64,000 bases of DNA, taken from assembly GCF_001613305.1 (NCBI RefSeq), contig NZ_BDCC01000007.1, forward strand, positions 62,001 through 126,000, written 5' to 3'. The stretch comes from Nocardia vaccinii NBRC 15922. Its GTDB lineage: Bacteria; Actinomycetota; Actinomycetes; Mycobacteriales; Mycobacteriaceae. This document shows, piece after piece, positions 9,388-18,404 of the stretch; within the stretch, counting starts at the first letter, position 1; each line of letters begins with the position of its first letter. Both the position numbers and the translations under genes were made by a program. The notes beneath the pieces are model-generated. The model was given only the letters and a program-made list of their open reading frames with translations, had not been told where the DNA came from and searched no databases.

Positions 9388-9571
9388 TCAGCGCTGCCCT
9401 TGCAGGACAAACAGCCTTGTAAGCGGCATTTGCGGATGTTCGGTGACCTGTCGAGCCGCCTGGATGGCGTCGGCCGTCGAATGGGACTGCTGCAGGATCA
9501 GGTGACCGAGCGAGACCAGTAGGGCGCGGTCCGACCGTCCGCGCCAGCTTGCCGCTGCGCTCGATCATCAA
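9388..9571 (-). pseudogene. Possible frameshifted small gene
   Basis: An ATG at 9571 gives MIERSGKLARTVG. After a one-base shift the reading continues as a helical stretch containing LGHLILQQSHSTADAIQAAR and ending TRLFVLQGQR with a stop at 9388. Together this would be a protein of roughly 60 aa with a single extra base. No homologue is recognised. It is given only because the second frame looks like protein; chance is possible. Confidence 0.25.
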
Positions 9572-9848
9572 AGCGTGTCAGTGACGATGACCGCCGCCCC
9601 GGCCCCTCTGGCAATGAGACAAGCCACCCTCCCTGAACTCGTTGACGGGGACAGTATCCGAGCCGTGCGACACGGAGACCGCCGCGGCCACCCTGCAGCG
9701 CGCTTCAGCCGCGCGAGCACCAGCCGACAGGTTCGGGCGAGCCGATGTGGGGTTAGCAACGGACCGCCTGGTGAAGCTGGACCTCCACCACGGTGTCGGC
9801 GCGGGAATCGGTGTCCTGGCGAATGATTGGAGCTGACAGCTGAATGTC

Positions 9849-12800
9849 ATGAGCAACTGTCATGATGGGGAGATCGAGAAATACGAACAGTCGAGCAGCA
9901 CGGCACCTGCCACGCCAAAGCATTTGGCACCGTCCCGAATGGCCGGCGCCAGTGGTGGCGTCGCGGACAAGCTAGGCAATAAATACGAGTTGGCTTGGGC
10001 CATCCGTCACGCTCTGCTCTGCATCCAGGACGGGCGCCGCAGTCTCACGCTCGAGGAGATCGACCCTGAGCTGGCTGACGGCTCGGAGTTCACCTACGTC
10101 AACGAGCACGGCGACATCGCGGTGACCCAGGTGAAGCGCCAGAACAACATCACCGATCACTGGACGATCGCAGCCCTAAGAGGTCGCGGAGTCTTGGCGG
10201 CAGCTGCTCGCCACGTTGCTGCTGGGCGTGAGTTCCACTTCAGTTCGATGACTCCGAGTGGGGCACTTCGGGTCATGGCTGGCTTGTCACGGCAATCGGC
10301 GGACGCACAGCAGTTCGTTGCGCATCAGCTCACGCGCGAGTTGAGACCAAGCTTCGATGAGCTGACCGCGGCGAATGTTTTCGGAAGCTCTGAGGCGGCC
10401 TGGCAGACCCTGCGCGGTATGTGGATTGAGATTGAAGTCGAAGAGCAGATGGTCATCACCAACGCCATGCTCGCCGACGTGAGTTTGGAGGGCGCGACCG
10501 GCGACCTCATGGCGGTGGCCATAGGTGCGGTACTGCTCGACAACCTGCGCACGCGGATGACGCAACGCGAGCTGCTCGACGCTCTTGCTCGAAAGGGCAT
10601 CACAAGGCGCGGCTCCCAGACCACGCGAACGTCCCATGAGCAGGTGGTGGCAACGACCCAGAGCTGGCGCGGCACGATCGAGCGCGAACTGCTCTCGCCA
10701 CCGATCGAGAGGCAAGAAGCTGTAGCTCTCGTCGACCTCATGACTACGACCCGGCTTGCACTTGTCGTCGGGGCTGGCGGTGGTGGAAAGAGTACTGTGC
10801 TTTACCAGGCTGCCCGTGAGTTCGAGGCGCAGGACGCCGAGGTATTGGCGTTCCGGCTCGACCGCCGTGGCGCCTTCGGTTCGACCGTCGAACTGGGCAT
10901 TCAGCTGGGCTTCTCGATCTCGCCGGTTGCGGCGTTGCGACAGGCGGCAGACGGCCGCGACGCATTCCTGATCATCGACCAACTCGACGCCGTGTCGCTA
11001 GTGTCTGGGCGCCTCTCAGAGCGCTACGACGTCATTGCCGATCTCATTCGAGAAGCAACGGCGGTTGACGGGGTGCGCGTCATCTTGGCCTGCCGACTAT
11101 TCGACGTCGAGAACGACCACCGCATCCGCAAACTCGATGCGCGGAACGATGTCGAGCGCCTGACCGTCGAGCCGCTACCTGACGAAGCAGCGGCAGGCGC
11201 TGTCGCAGCCATGGGTCTCGATCCAGAATTGCTCACTGCTACGCAACGTGCACTCCTCCGGTCACCGCTTAACCTTGTCCTGCTGGAGACGATCGCCGAC
11301 CAGCCAGGTGCCTTGAACTTCACCTCCCGAGGGTCGTTGTTCGAAGCCTTCTGGCTGCGCAAAGAACAGACCTCCGAGGAGCGACGGCCCGGAACGTTGT
11401 TCAACGACGTGCTGGCCCGGATCGCTCACACCGCGAGCGACAACCAGACGTTGTCCGTCCCTGTCGAGATCCTCGGTCCTGGCGACTTCATCAAACACGC
11501 ACGGGTCCTCGCCTCCGAACAGGTCATCGCGATCGAAGACGACCGGGTCTCCTTCTTTCACGAGACGTTCTTCGACTTCACATTCGCCCGCCAGTGGCTG
11601 TCACGACACCAGTCGATGGTCGAATTCCTTTGCGCCCAAGAGCAAGAACTGTTCCGACGCGCACAGGTGCGGCAGATCCTCGAGCTTCTCCGTGAGCGAG
11701 ATCCCGATCGGTTCCGGACGGAGGTCGAGGCGGTCCTAAGCAGCGCAGATATTCGCTTCCACATCAAGGAGACAGTGGTTGCCGTCTTCGCGAACGTCAG
11801 TGCTCCGACACTCGAGGATGTCGAACTTGTGCTGCGCCTTGCCGACAGGGGATCCACGCTCACGAAACGGCTTTTGTTGCAGCTCGCACGCCCTACGTGG
11901 TTCGGCCCCTTCTACGCCCAGGGTCACATTGAAAGGTGGCTCGACGGCGGCGACGCCGCACTACGCGATAGGAGCGTCAACTGGATGGGCAGCGCCGGAG
12001 CCGAGCATGGCGCCGAGGTGGCTGACCTCTTGATGGCGCGGAAGCAGTCACCCGACTATGTGATGTGGCTCCGTTGGGTGACGCAACGCGCCGACCTGCA
12101 CCTCCACCGGCGGCTGTTCGAGCTGTTGCTAGACGCAATCCGTGCCGGCCAGATCGACCCAGCCGATCAGAACCACTGGCTGTCGGTACACAAGCTGGCG
12201 GAACACCAGCCACTTTGGGCAATCGAGATGCTCAAGGCCTGCTTCGTGGAGAGCCCATCTGCTCTGGCGCTCGGTGGCGACGGCAAAGTAACGCTCCTCG
12301 GCATTCATGAGTACGGCGCCACTCAGATGATCGAGACAGCGTGCAAAGCAGAACCGCAAGCGTTCGCCGAGGCGTTCGTTCCGCACCTGCTGGCAATCAT
12401 GGAGGCCACGCACTACGACCGTCTCGAGCAGGATCTTCTTCGCGACCGGCACTTCAGTCTGAGGCTTCGAATGGAGCCAAGGTATGGCGACGTCGGTGAC
12501 GCGTTGTACAACGGCGCGGCGGACGCGCTCGGGAAGTGTGCGCAGACGTCGCCGGAAGCCATCGAGTCGATGCTGCAGCTCCTGGCCGCTAACGAACACG
12601 ACGCAGCGCAGTCGTTGTTGTATCGCGCACTGATTGCTGGGGCCGTGACCTTTGCCTCGTGGGCAGCCGAGCTGATTCTCCAAGGTGGCAACCGCCTGAA
12701 AGCGGGCTACTTGTCCGATTCGCACTGGCTCTCGCGTGAGGTCGTTGAGGCCATAGCGCCGATTGTCAGCGACGAGGTCCACCTTCAGCTCGAAGAGCAG

Positions 12801-14414
12801 CTCCGAGACCTTCCCGCGACATACCAATCTTCCGACCTCCACTACAGGCTTCGGTCGTTCGGCTACACCGCCTTCAAGTTCCTATCAGCGCTCGACCCCG
12901 GGCGGCTAACACCGCTGGGACTTCGACGACTACAGGAGTACCAGCGCAAGTTCGACCGCGATTTGCCCGAGCCACCGACCGGCATCATCGAGTACACGGT
13001 CGGGTCGCCGATTGGTGGCTCAGCCACAGGCAAGATGAGCAACGCACAGTGGCTGCAGGCCATGGCAAAGCACGGCAACGACGACCGTGACTTCGGCAGC
13101 GAGATAGGCGGTGCTCGCGAGTTGGCGCAGCAGCTGAAGGCGCGCACGGCTGAGGATCCTCTTCGATTCGCTGGATTGGCCATGCAATTGACGCCCGAGG
13201 TCAACGCGGCCTATCCCGGTGCGATCCTGTGGGGCTTCGGAGAAGCATCAATTCCGGAGGGAGCGCAGCACGCTGTCTTCGACGCGATCCGTTACGTCAT
13301 GAGCCTCGGCCTCGATAACTGTGACCGCTGGCTTGGCTGGGCGGTCCGTCACGTCTATGACGAGGCACCTTTGGACATCGTTGAGATGGTCCTGGACCGA
13401 GCGCTGCACGCTCCTGACCCTGTCGACAACTCGCCCGTCTTCGTACGCCGAGACGACCACCAACCCGGACGTGACATGTTCCAGAACGGATACAACACCT
13501 CGCGAGGAAGCTTGGCTAAGTCGCTCGGCGACCTCCTGGTCCACGACCTTGATGGCACGCGCACGGAACTCGTGGCCCCGCGCCTCGCCGAGCTGGCGAG
13601 CGACCCAGTACTGAATGTCCGCGCCTGTGTCGCCCACACCATCGCTGCCTGCCTACGGCATGCACGGCCAACGGCCTACACAGCCTTCGAACGCCTCATC
13701 GATGCCGACGATCTCCTACTTGCCTCGGACAGGTTGGACGACCTGATGATCTATATCGGCAACGCCGATCCAGAGGTGATCGATCCGGTTATCAATCGCA
13801 TGCTCGGCTCAACAGATGCCGAGGTTCGGAGGGCAGGGGGTTGCCTGGCGGCATTTGCTGCGCTGCAATGGGGGCGTCCAGCGCTAATGGAGCGAGCTCT
13901 GGCCAGCGATGTGGAAGTTCGACGCGGCCTGGCTGAGGTCTGCGCCGCAAGGGTTGATCGATCCGCCGATTCAGAACTCGTGCTGTCCACTCTGCGCCAG
14001 CTGATGCATGACGAGGACGATGAGGTTCGGAAAAAGGTCGGCACCCTGGCCGGTCACCTGCGTGGAGACGACCTGCGCCCTTACACCGAGTTCTTGGCTG
14101 ACTTGATCGCGTCACCAAGCTACGTACACGCGGCCCGGCAACTGCTCATCACGCTGCAGGAAGCGCCGGACAAGGTCGACGATCTCATCGACCTCGCTGT
14201 ACACCACTTTCTGAACATCCATAGTGAAGACGTGGCCGACATCAGGACTGGTGCTGCCGGGGATGCTCATTACGTCTCGGATCTGGTGGTCCGTGGGTTG
14301 GCGCAGACTCGCGACCGACAGCGCATCACGGCGCTACTCGATATCCTTGATCGCCTGCTCGAACTCGGTGTCTACGGAGTCGATCGAGCAATTGATGGAG
14401 CCGTGCGCACCTAG
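9849..14414 (+). CDS. Avs-like STAND NTPase with N-terminal Cap4/DUF4297-type nuclease
   Basis: 1521 aa in three parts. Residues 35-130 look like the dsDNA endonuclease domain of Cap4/DUF4297: GVADKLGNKYELAW, then acidic residues near 69-72, then TQVKRQ (QxK at 94-96). Residues 300-400 hold a P-loop NTPase: Walker A GAGGGGKST around K314 and Walker B AFLIIDQLD around D377, as in STAND ATPases. The last third is helical and contains HEAT-like units such as DAEVRRAGGCLAAF and DDEVRKKVGTLAGH. In Avs-type defence proteins the C-terminus senses a phage protein, the NTPase oligomerises and the nuclease degrades DNA. By analogy this is a stand-alone antiphage protein; sensing by HEAT rather than TPR repeats is inference. 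The ribosome site is weak. It stands alone, divergent from its left neighbours. Confidence 0.82.
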   Translation: MSNCHDGEIEKYEQSSSTAPATPKHLAPSRMAGASGGVADKLGNKYELAWAIRHALLCIQDGRRSLTLEEIDPELADGSEFTYVNEHGDIAVTQVKRQNNITDHWTIAALRGRGVLAAAARHVAAGREFHFSSMTPSGALRVMAGLSRQSADAQQFVAHQLTRELRPSFDELTAANVFGSSEAAWQTLRGMWIEIEVEEQMVITNAMLADVSLEGATGDLMAVAIGAVLLDNLRTRMTQRELLDALARKGITRRGSQTTRTSHEQVVATTQSWRGTIERELLSPPIERQEAVALVDLMTTTRLALVVGAGGGGKSTVLYQAAREFEAQDAEVLAFRLDRRGAFGSTVELGIQLGFSISPVAALRQAADGRDAFLIIDQLDAVSLVSGRLSERYDVIADLIREATAVDGVRVILACRLFDVENDHRIRKLDARNDVERLTVEPLPDEAAAGAVAAMGLDPELLTATQRALLRSPLNLVLLETIADQPGALNFTSRGSLFEAFWLRKEQTSEERRPGTLFNDVLARIAHTASDNQTLSVPVEILGPGDFIKHARVLASEQVIAIEDDRVSFFHETFFDFTFARQWLSRHQSMVEFLCAQEQELFRRAQVRQILELLRERDPDRFRTEVEAVLSSADIRFHIKETVVAVFANVSAPTLEDVELVLRLADRGSTLTKRLLLQLARPTWFGPFYAQGHIERWLDGGDAALRDRSVNWMGSAGAEHGAEVADLLMARKQSPDYVMWLRWVTQRADLHLHRRLFELLLDAIRAGQIDPADQNHWLSVHKLAEHQPLWAIEMLKACFVESPSALALGGDGKVTLLGIHEYGATQMIETACKAEPQAFAEAFVPHLLAIMEATHYDRLEQDLLRDRHFSLRLRMEPRYGDVGDALYNGAADALGKCAQTSPEAIESMLQLLAANEHDAAQSLLYRALIAGAVTFASWAAELILQGGNRLKAGYLSDSHWLSREVVEAIAPIVSDEVHLQLEEQLRDLPATYQSSDLHYRLRSFGYTAFKFLSALDPGRLTPLGLRRLQEYQRKFDRDLPEPPTGIIEYTVGSPIGGSATGKMSNAQWLQAMAKHGNDDRDFGSEIGGARELAQQLKARTAEDPLRFAGLAMQLTPEVNAAYPGAILWGFGEASIPEGAQHAVFDAIRYVMSLGLDNCDRWLGWAVRHVYDEAPLDIVEMVLDRALHAPDPVDNSPVFVRRDDHQPGRDMFQNGYNTSRGSLAKSLGDLLVHDLDGTRTELVAPRLAELASDPVLNVRACVAHTIAACLRHARPTAYTAFERLIDADDLLLASDRLDDLMIYIGNADPEVIDPVINRMLGSTDAEVRRAGGCLAAFAALQWGRPALMERALASDVEVRRGLAEVCAARVDRSADSELVLSTLRQLMHDEDDEVRKKVGTLAGHLRGDDLRPYTEFLADLIASPSYVHAARQLLITLQEAPDKVDDLIDLAVHHFLNIHSEDVADIRTGAAGDAHYVSDLVVRGLAQTRDRQRITALLDILDRLLELGVYGVDRAIDGAVRT

Positions 14415-14689
14415 CTAGGAACTGGTGTTTGACAAGGCGTCCCTCCGACATGCATTTCTCGGGGTCAAGGTCAACATCCCGCACCAGCGGGCACTTCCAC
14501 CCGGAGTTGATCAACTTCGCCGTGGTCAGAAGCTATCTGGACACCGCGGCGACGTGGGGGAAGGACCAATCCTCGTTCTCGGCAAAAAGTTTCGATTAGC
14601 GACCACGCCAGAATCGTGAGGATCAGTTCCCTAGCAGTCGCCCCCGCTACACCACAGAACGTCCGCTCATCGGCTACTTAAGACTGGCG

Positions 14690-14880
14690 CCTGGGTCTGA
14701 TCCCGGCCAGGATCGGGCCCAGGTACCCGGTGGGAGGCTCCCTCAGCGGCTGCCCGCCGATCGTTGGTGTGGCTCACTCATGGCTTGTGTCCCACCGGGT
14801 TACCGTGCGGGCGTGGCTGGAAAGGGGTTTGCCCTGGCTCGAAGTAGCGGTGCCTTCCTGCACGGACACCTGTTCGTTCG
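14690..14880 (+). ncRNA. Candidate IS110 bridge RNA
   Basis: Noncoding DNA just before the IS110 transposase forms two clean hairpins in order. The first pairs CCTGGG 14690-14695 with CCCAGG 14718-14723 and, inside, GATCC with GGATC. The second pairs ACCCGGTGGGA (14725-14735) with TCCCACCGGGT (14790-14800) around a 54-base loop. IS110-group elements are known to express a structured bridge RNA from the noncoding end upstream of the recombinase gene, with loops that pair with target and donor DNA. Position and shape fit; loop pairings were not verified. Confidence 0.45.
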
Positions 14881-14898
14881 GACTCTCGGAAGGAAACC

Positions 14899-16062
14899 GT
14901 GACGGTCATCATCGGGATGGACCCGCACAAACGCTCGGCCACCATCGAAATCATCGACCCGTCCGCCACCGTAGTGGCGACCGGCCGCTATAGCACCGAC
15001 AATGCCGGCTACCAGGAAATGCTCATTGCGGCACAGCAATTCCCGGAGCGGGTATGGGCTATCGAGGGCTGCAACGGTGTCGGCCGGCACCTGGCACACC
15101 GGCTGATCCACGACGGTGAAACGGTGGTCGACGTCCCGGCCAAGCTGTCGGCGCAGGTGCGGGTATTCGCTACCGGCAATGGACGCAAAACCGATCCGGT
15201 CGACGCCCATTCGGTCGCGCTGGCCGCGCTGCGGTCGCCGAATTTGCGGCGAGTGCAAGCAGATCCGGAACTGGTCGCGCTCGGCCTGCTGGTCGATCGT
15301 CGTGACGAGTTGGGCCGCGCTCGCACCGAACTGTTGAACCGGATCCATCGGTTGCTGCTGGAACTGGTGCCCGGCGGTGCCAAGAGGTTCCTGTCCGCGA
15401 TGCAGGCCCGCGCTCTGGCTGACACCATCGCACCGGCCGACCCGGCCGCCAGGGTACGGTTGCGGCTGGTGTTGGAGTTGATCGATGATCTCGAGGTCGT
15501 CGACCGCAAGACCAAAGCCGCGGACAAGGAACTCAAGCAACTAGTCCTGGACCGCGGATCAACGCTGATGGATTTGTATGGGATCGGCCCGTCCAGCGCA
15601 GCCCGGCTGCTCGCGGACGCCGATGACATCCACCGCTTCGCCAGCCGGGACCGGTTCGCGTCCTGGAATGGCACCGCTCCCTTGGATGCTTCATCCGGGC
15701 AGCAGCAGCGGCATCGGCTCTCCCGCGCCGGTAACCGGAGAATCAATCGAGTCCTGCATGTCATGGCGATCGTTCAACTGCGATACCAGACCGCCGGCCG
15801 CGTCTACTACGACGGCAAACGCGCCGCTGGAAAGACCTCGATGGAATCGATGCGGGCGCTCAAACGGCGCCTGTCGAACGTGGTCTACAACCGGATGCTC
15901 GCCGACCAGCGGCGACGAGACACGGCAGGCCCGGGAGGGCACTCGGGAACGACTATCGAATCCAGCGCGACCGGCCTGACCCCGCACACCGATCCTTCGG
16001 ACAAGCCACAACCCGGACCTACCAGCATCCAGCCTAACGCCCAACTAACCACTGCCCCTTGA
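14899..16062 (+). CDS. IS110-family transposase (DEDD/serine recombinase)
   Basis: 387 aa. The N-terminal RuvC-like DEDD domain is visible as IGMDPHKRSATIEI, WAIEGCNGVGRHL and KTDPVDAHSVALAAL. The C-terminal Transposase_20 domain begins LMDLYGIGPSSAARLLAD and holds the conserved serine region APLDASSGQQQRHRLSRAGN followed by RRINRVLHVMA. Full length for the family and apparently intact. Start GTG 14899 follows GGAAGGAAACC. The Pro/Ser/Thr-rich tail after about residue 340 is poorly conserved in type. Guided by a bridge RNA, such enzymes insert the element into a specific target. Confidence 0.93.
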   Translation: MTVIIGMDPHKRSATIEIIDPSATVVATGRYSTDNAGYQEMLIAAQQFPERVWAIEGCNGVGRHLAHRLIHDGETVVDVPAKLSAQVRVFATGNGRKTDPVDAHSVALAALRSPNLRRVQADPELVALGLLVDRRDELGRARTELLNRIHRLLLELVPGGAKRFLSAMQARALADTIAPADPAARVRLRLVLELIDDLEVVDRKTKAADKELKQLVLDRGSTLMDLYGIGPSSAARLLADADDIHRFASRDRFASWNGTAPLDASSGQQQRHRLSRAGNRRINRVLHVMAIVQLRYQTAGRVYYDGKRAAGKTSMESMRALKRRLSNVVYNRMLADQRRRDTAGPGGHSGTTIESSATGLTPHTDPSDKPQPGPTSIQPNAQLTTAP

Positions 16063-16223
16063 CATAAAGGGGAGCCATGAGAGTGCGTCCGCGGACGTCA
16101 AGTCGCCGGTACGCTTGCGGATGAGTCCTATTTCGCCGATGCCAAAAGATCCCGGCCATGCCGACGTCAGGATTCACCAGCGTAGCCAATCAGGATCTCG
16201 TACAGCGTTGTTACAGTGGGGCA

Positions 16224-17246
16224 TCATGGCTGGATCGATTCGGCGAGCTTGACGGTGACCAGCGCGGCGGTGGTGCTCTGGTCCAGCGGCATCAATACTG
16301 ACCTGGCGTCCAGTGCGGTCCAACTGCCGTCGAGTGCACGGACACGCACTTGGCCGGCTGTCCGGCCTTCGCGGAGGCCGTGGGACATTGCGCGAGCGAT
16401 GGGCATGTCGTCGGGGTGAATTGCCGGCGTCGGTTCGCCTTGTAGAGCCTCCCATGCGATGCCCGGCATCGGTGGGCCCATCCATCGCAGCATCTGGAGG
16501 GTTCTGGTGTTGAAGATGACGCGGAATTCGCCCTCGTCGGCAGAGGTTTCGAGAACACGGTGCTCGAGGATGGTCGGGGGCGGTGCGATGGGTGTGGCGG
16601 TCGCCGGACCGATGTCGTGTGTGATGCCCCGCACCAGTTTATGGATAGTGCCGTCGGGTCCGGGTTCGTGACTGATCCGGCAGGAGTAGTGGGCTGCCCG
16701 AAGTTCGCCATCTTGGCGTCGAACTGTCCACACCTGTTGGACTTCGTGACCTTCTTCTGCGCCGACGAGTGGGGCCAACGCGTTGCCCTGTTCGTTGTAG
16801 TTCGGTGTAAGCGGGTCACCGAACACGGCGGCTATCGAGTGCTCGCGGATCGCGTCGAATTGTTCCGGTGGATAGCCCATCAGGTCCAGCAGATCGTCGC
16901 TTCGGGTAGAGGTCCCTGCCGTGATATCGAAGTACCAGGCTCCGACGGCGTCCCGCGGTGGCAGGGATTCGCTCGGCGGCCCTGACCAGAGCATGATGCC
17001 GTGCAGGCGTTGCGGCGAGATCAAAAGCGGCACAGTGACTGTGCGGCGCGTTCCGTCGGCGGAGATCCGGTCGACCGGCAAGTAGGTGGCCGCCGTCTGT
17101 GCGATCGCGGACCTGGCTTCGGTCAATGTGGTCCGGCTGATGATGCGATCAAGGGGCAGAAAGGTCTTCGGACTGCTGCCTACTGCGATCACGGTGGGCT
17201 TCCGCCCCTGAAACACTTCGAGCACAAGCCATCTCGTCGCTGCCAT
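16224..17246 (-). CDS. PAS-like sensory protein
   Basis: 340 aa with no catalytic output domain. Two PAS-like stretches are suggested: GAWYFDITAGTSTRSDDLLDLMGYPPEQF with the following VWTVRRQDGELRAAHYSCRI, and FRVIFNTRTLQMLRWMG with RVRALDGSWTALDARSVLMP. Such proteins bind small ligands or cofactors and pass signals to partners. The N-terminal 100 residues may be a further GAF/PAS-like domain seen in actinobacteria. Start ATG 17246 is supported by GAGGGGGCG upstream. No kinase or regulator is adjacent, so its partner is unknown. Confidence 0.65.
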   Translation of the reverse strand: MAATRWLVLEVFQGRKPTVIAVGSSPKTFLPLDRIISRTTLTEARSAIAQTAATYLPVDRISADGTRRTVTVPLLISPQRLHGIMLWSGPPSESLPPRDAVGAWYFDITAGTSTRSDDLLDLMGYPPEQFDAIREHSIAAVFGDPLTPNYNEQGNALAPLVGAEEGHEVQQVWTVRRQDGELRAAHYSCRISHEPGPDGTIHKLVRGITHDIGPATATPIAPPPTILEHRVLETSADEGEFRVIFNTRTLQMLRWMGPPMPGIAWEALQGEPTPAIHPDDMPIARAMSHGLREGRTAGQVRVRALDGSWTALDARSVLMPLDQSTTAALVTVKLAESIQP

Positions 17247-18404
17247 ATCGCCCCCTCGATGGTTGTAAGTGGTGATCCGCTGCTCGTCGGTCGCGATACG
17301 AGCTCAACTGCAGCGCCAGCTGCCAGCTGACCCCCCAAGCCTGCCTCCCGTCACGGCTACGAAACGCGCACGGGAGGAATTCTTGTTTCCCGCCCACTTC
17401 TAGCAGCCTACGGCCGCGGCGGGATCGTCGCACGGTAGCCAGGCTCGAGTGCTGGCGGATTACCTTGTCCATCAGCGTAATAGACGCTGCTGAAACCGAG
17501 ATCGGCGCTGCAGCCCCCTGTTCCGTTGCCGATGGGAGAAACGGCAAAGTGACGACAGTCCAGCATGTGATGTTCGACGATCCCTACTTTTCCTCCCCGG
17601 CCGAGGTCGTTCGTCAGCTCGCTCCTGAGTGTCCGATCCATAAAATCACTGCCCCCCGCATCGGGTCAGCGGCTGGATGGTCACAGGGTACGAGCTGGCC
17701 AAGGAGACGCTGACCATCCGGCCGTGATCGTTGCGATGAACCACCGGTCCGACAGCGCGGACTGCATCGGTGGGCTGCCGTCCGCGTCCCGCGTATAGCG
17801 ATCGAGTAACACCTTTCGCTCTGGGCCGCGATCGGGAACGGGCTTGGGGCAACGGCTTTCGACCTTCTCGGGCCTGGAGCGCCGCTTCGAAACTCGAAGG
17901 TCGAGCCGGAGCGCCGCGTGCAAACGCAATCTTGCGTTCTGAACCGTTAGCGAGATAGGGTCGGCGAAGCGCTCCCGGTTTGCCGGGACTCCTGTCGGCA
18001 TTCGATGTGTCGCTTGCAGCGCGTCCAGAACTTCTGGTGAACCACGTCTCGTGGCATCACGGGGAGTCTATTTGACGTGAGGCGACGACAGATGACGTGT
18101 AGCCAGAAAGGCACGCCGGGCAGGTCTTGCCGGCCCACGTATGCGCTGGCTCACAGCGGTTGTCGCGATTCAGCGCGCAGGGCGGCGAATCCTCGGCGCT
18201 TTCAGTTCTTTGTCATCTTGGCCGAGGAGATGGCGGGTCGCCAAGCCGTTCATTCTGGGGGCTACCGACAGCTGGAGACGTTCGGCCGCAGTCGCGGTCC
18301 GCCGCTTCGCAGAGCGGACAAAGACGTTCGGTAGCGGTCTTACTTTCGAGATCAAGTCAGCAGTGTCGACACATGTATCGGGTGCTCGGGGGAGAGGAAC
18401 GGTC
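17247..18404. other. Intergenic stretch with one gene fragment
   Basis: About 1.15 kb between the PAS-like gene and the metallopeptidase gene. Apart from the cytochrome P450 stub at 17549-17727 I see no convincing coding sequence. Frames on the minus strand around 17408-18001 lack family resemblance and start signals. The promoter of the metallopeptidase gene should lie near 18300-18390. Confidence 0.5.
17549..17727 (+). pseudogene. Cytochrome P450 N-terminal fragment, frameshifted
   Basis: From GTG 17549 the frame reads VMFDDPYFSSPAEVVRQL followed by APECPIHKITAPR. After a one-base shift it continues GWMVTGYELAKETLT and stops at 17727. This is the characteristic opening of actinobacterial P450s (DP...PYPVYARLR-ECPVHRV, then WLVTRYEDVRAAL-DPRLS). 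Nothing of the I-helix or heme-Cys region follows, so only about 55 of 400 residues remain. It marks a deletion or recombination junction. Confidence 0.6.

Larger units (their letters stand above)
14680..16072 (+). mobile_element. IS110-family insertion sequence (ends approximate)
   Basis: One complete transposase gene preceded by a structured noncoding segment and followed within ten bases by a small hairpin (CCCCTT 16055-16060 with AAGGGG 16067-16072). IS110 elements lack conventional terminal inverted repeats and usually make no clear duplication, so the limits cannot be read from sequence alone. It separates the STAND NTPase gene from the PAS-like gene and disrupts no recognisable gene. 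Confidence 0.6.

Noticed and set aside
16055-16072. Small hairpin at the transposase end considered as an IS110 inverted repeat
   Set aside because: IS110-group elements lack such repeats and no matching sequence is found at the other end; more likely a terminator.
17408-18001. Minus-strand frames of 77 and 106 codons
   Set aside because: No ribosome site or family, and they overlap the P450 fragment on the other strand.
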